A DNA stretch of 6,564 nt, from positions 1-6,564 of the forward strand of contig JALGTV010000076.1 of the NCBI GenBank assembly GCA_029821215.1, written 5' to 3'. The notes under the pieces were generated by a model. That model had not been told where the DNA came from, ran no database searches, and saw only the letters and a program-made list of their open reading frames with translations. Origin of the DNA: Candidatus Zipacnadia bacterium (GTDB lineage: Bacteria > Armatimonadota > Zipacnadia > Zipacnadales > Zipacnadaceae). The position numbers were made by a program, and so were the translations under genes. Shown in pieces: positions 5,647 to 6,564 of this stretch. How positions within the stretch are numbered: the stretch's first letter is position 1; each line of letters starts with the position of its first letter.

Positions 5647-6126
5647 ATGGATGACCTCATTGCTAAAGTCGAGAAAGAGCACATCAAGGAGCAGCCAGCC
5701 GATCCGCAGCCCGGCGATACCGTGCGGGTACGAATCAGAATAGCTGGCGAGGAAGGCCAGCCGACCCGTCTTCAACCCTTTGAAGGAGTGGTGCTTGCTC
5801 GCCAGGGCGGGGGGATAAATGAAACGATTACCGTGCGCCGGATGAGCTTTGGTATCGGTGTGGAGCGTACTTTCCCCCTCCATTCCCCGGCTATTGAAGA
5901 TATTGAGGTGTTGCGGCGTGGTGATGTGAAGAGGGCCAAGCTATATTACCTGCGCCAGCTACGGGGACGGGCCGCTCGCGTCAAACAGCAGGCCCGGGCA
6001 CCCAAGACAGCCCCGACAAAAGTAGAGCCACCAGCCGCCGCATCTGCACCGGAGCCAGTTGAAGAAAAAAGTGAGGAGCAGACTGCCGCGCCTACTGACC
6101 TTGACGAAGAGATAGCATCGCAATAG
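5647..6126 (+). CDS. rplS: 50S ribosomal protein bL19 (RplS) with C-terminal extension
   Basis: bL19 lies at the 30S-50S interface and takes part in intersubunit bridges. The core (1 to about 115) is typical: PGDTVRVRIRI (22-32), FEGVVLARQGGGINETITVRR (45-65), GVERTFPLHSP (71-81) and KLYYLRQLRGRAAR (98-111). The family usually ends near 115, but this protein runs to 159. The added 44 residues are rich in Ala, Pro and Glu, turn from basic (116-125) to acidic (136-156), and are probably disordered. The tail is in the same frame with no sign of frameshift. ATG 5647 has GAGGAG (5633-5638) with an 8-base spacer. It follows trmD after 24 bases, the usual pair. Confidence 0.95.
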   Translation: MDDLIAKVEKEHIKEQPADPQPGDTVRVRIRIAGEEGQPTRLQPFEGVVLARQGGGINETITVRRMSFGIGVERTFPLHSPAIEDIEVLRRGDVKRAKLYYLRQLRGRAARVKQQARAPKTAPTKVEPPAAASAPEPVEEKSEEQTAAPTDLDEEIASQ

Positions 6127-6204
6127 CGACTCTGGCAAAAAGTAATTGCAGCCGACTTGCAACGGTAAAATGTCCAAGGGCAAGCAGCTAAAGATAGACG
6201 CATA

Positions 6205-6230
6205 TCGGGGCAGGGATGCCCCTCCTACAG
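6205..6230 (-). repeat. REP-like hairpin in the rplS-lepB gap
   Basis: A perfect 6-base stem, GGGGCA (6207-6212) with TGCCCC (6217-6222), encloses a 4-base loop. Read on the - strand, the hairpin is preceded by GTAG (complement of 6225-6228) and two linker bases and followed by CGATA, matching the general layout of REP elements. On the + strand TTTT follows only 8 bases after the stem, so it would be a poor intrinsic terminator. It is the only recognisable structure of note in the 161-base gap between rplS and lepB, apart from a weak 5-base stem at 6146-6162. Confidence 0.4.
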
Positions 6231-6287
6231 TTTTGGCAATAGTCTCTCGCCATAGGAAACTCAATAGGAATCAGCATATAGCTAACT

Positions 6288-6564
6288 ATGTTCGCTTTTG
6301 ATAACACTTGGGAGGTATTGGCACTACTGGGCGGGATAGTGGTCCTGCGGGTTGCCCTGCCCCGCCTGCCCGCATTACATCGCCAGCGCGGCGCGATCCT
6401 GGAGTTCGTGGACTCGGGACTGGTGGCCGTGCTGCTGGTCTTCTGCATCCTGCGTCCCTTCGTTATTCAAGCTTTCTATATCCCCTCTGGCTCCATGGAG
6501 TCCACCCTCCAAATCAACGACCGCATTTTGGTCAACAAGTTTATTTACTATTTTCGCGAGCCCC
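6288..6564 (+). CDS. lepB: signal peptidase I LepB (partial, 5' end)
   Basis: LepB is the membrane protease that removes signal peptides from exported proteins on the outer face of the membrane. The first 92 codons are present and the frame runs off the right edge. Two hydrophobic segments are visible (about 8-24 and 44-60), followed by QAFYIPSGSMESTL (61-74) with the expected catalytic Ser69, then INDRILVNKFIYYF (76-89). The catalytic Lys lies beyond the window. The box reads GSMESTL where GSMEPTL is common. ATG 6288 is preceded in frame by TAG at 6279-6281, so no earlier start exists. There is no good Shine-Dalgarno at normal distance: AGGA (6266-6269) is 18 bases away. Position after rplS is typical for Bacillota. 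Confidence 0.92.
   Translation, partial: MFAFDNTWEVLALLGGIVVLRVALPRLPALHRQRGAILEFVDSGLVAVLLVFCILRPFVIQAFYIPSGSMESTLQINDRILVNKFIYYFREP

Noticed and set aside
6166..6171. TAAAAT as a -10 box for lepB
   Set aside because: No acceptable -35 box lies 15-19 bases upstream.

Overview
The window is a stretch of conserved housekeeping genes, all on the + strand. It almost certainly comes from a Gram-positive, Bacillota-type bacterium (Clostridia or a related deep lineage). The case rests on the order ffh-rpsP-khpA-ylqD-trmD-rplS-lepB, on YlqD (a family I know from Bacillota), and on several strong GGAGG-type ribosome binding sites. Base composition looks moderately GC-rich by eye. I cannot name a genus. 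Starts are often non-ATG: truB, ribF and ffh use GTG, and rpsP uses TTG.

Layout. (1) Bases 2-46 hold the last codons of an upstream gene, probably the DHH phosphoesterase nrnA. (2) Bases 53-1983 carry truB (tRNA pseudouridine-55 synthase) and ribF (riboflavin kinase/FAD synthetase), overlapping by 4 bases. (3) Bases 1984-2245 are a gene-free 262-base gap. A near-consensus sigma-A promoter overlaps the ribF stop codon, and a leader of about 230 bases rich in inverted repeats follows. (4) Bases 2246-4742 carry ffh (SRP GTPase), rpsP (bS16), khpA (KH RNA-binding protein) and ylqD. (5) Bases 4743-4845 are a short gap where rimM would be expected but is absent. (6) Bases 4846-6126 carry trmD (tRNA m1G37 methyltransferase) and rplS (bL19, with an unusual acidic tail). 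(7) Bases 6127-6287 are a gap with a REP-like hairpin. (8) Bases 6288-6564 are the start of lepB (signal peptidase I), cut by the window edge.

The genes serve translation and protein export: tRNA modification (TruB, TrmD), ribosomal proteins (bS16, bL19), RNA chaperoning (KhpA), co-translational targeting (Ffh) and signal-peptide removal (LepB). RibF, which makes FMN and FAD, is the metabolic exception and sits beside truB in many bacteria.

I see no defence, toxin or mobile gene system. The interest is in the non-coding DNA and small deviations. Three hairpins headed by GTAG look like REP elements: two inverted around 2097-2199 and one at 6205-6230. The first pair lies inside the predicted ffh leader, where a 9-base complementary pair could also form an alternative RNA fold close to the ffh ribosome binding site. 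Other points are the junction of two usually separate gene clusters without rpsO, pnp or ylxM, the missing rimM, the bL19 and YlqD tails, and Glu in place of the usual Asp at TrmD position 169.
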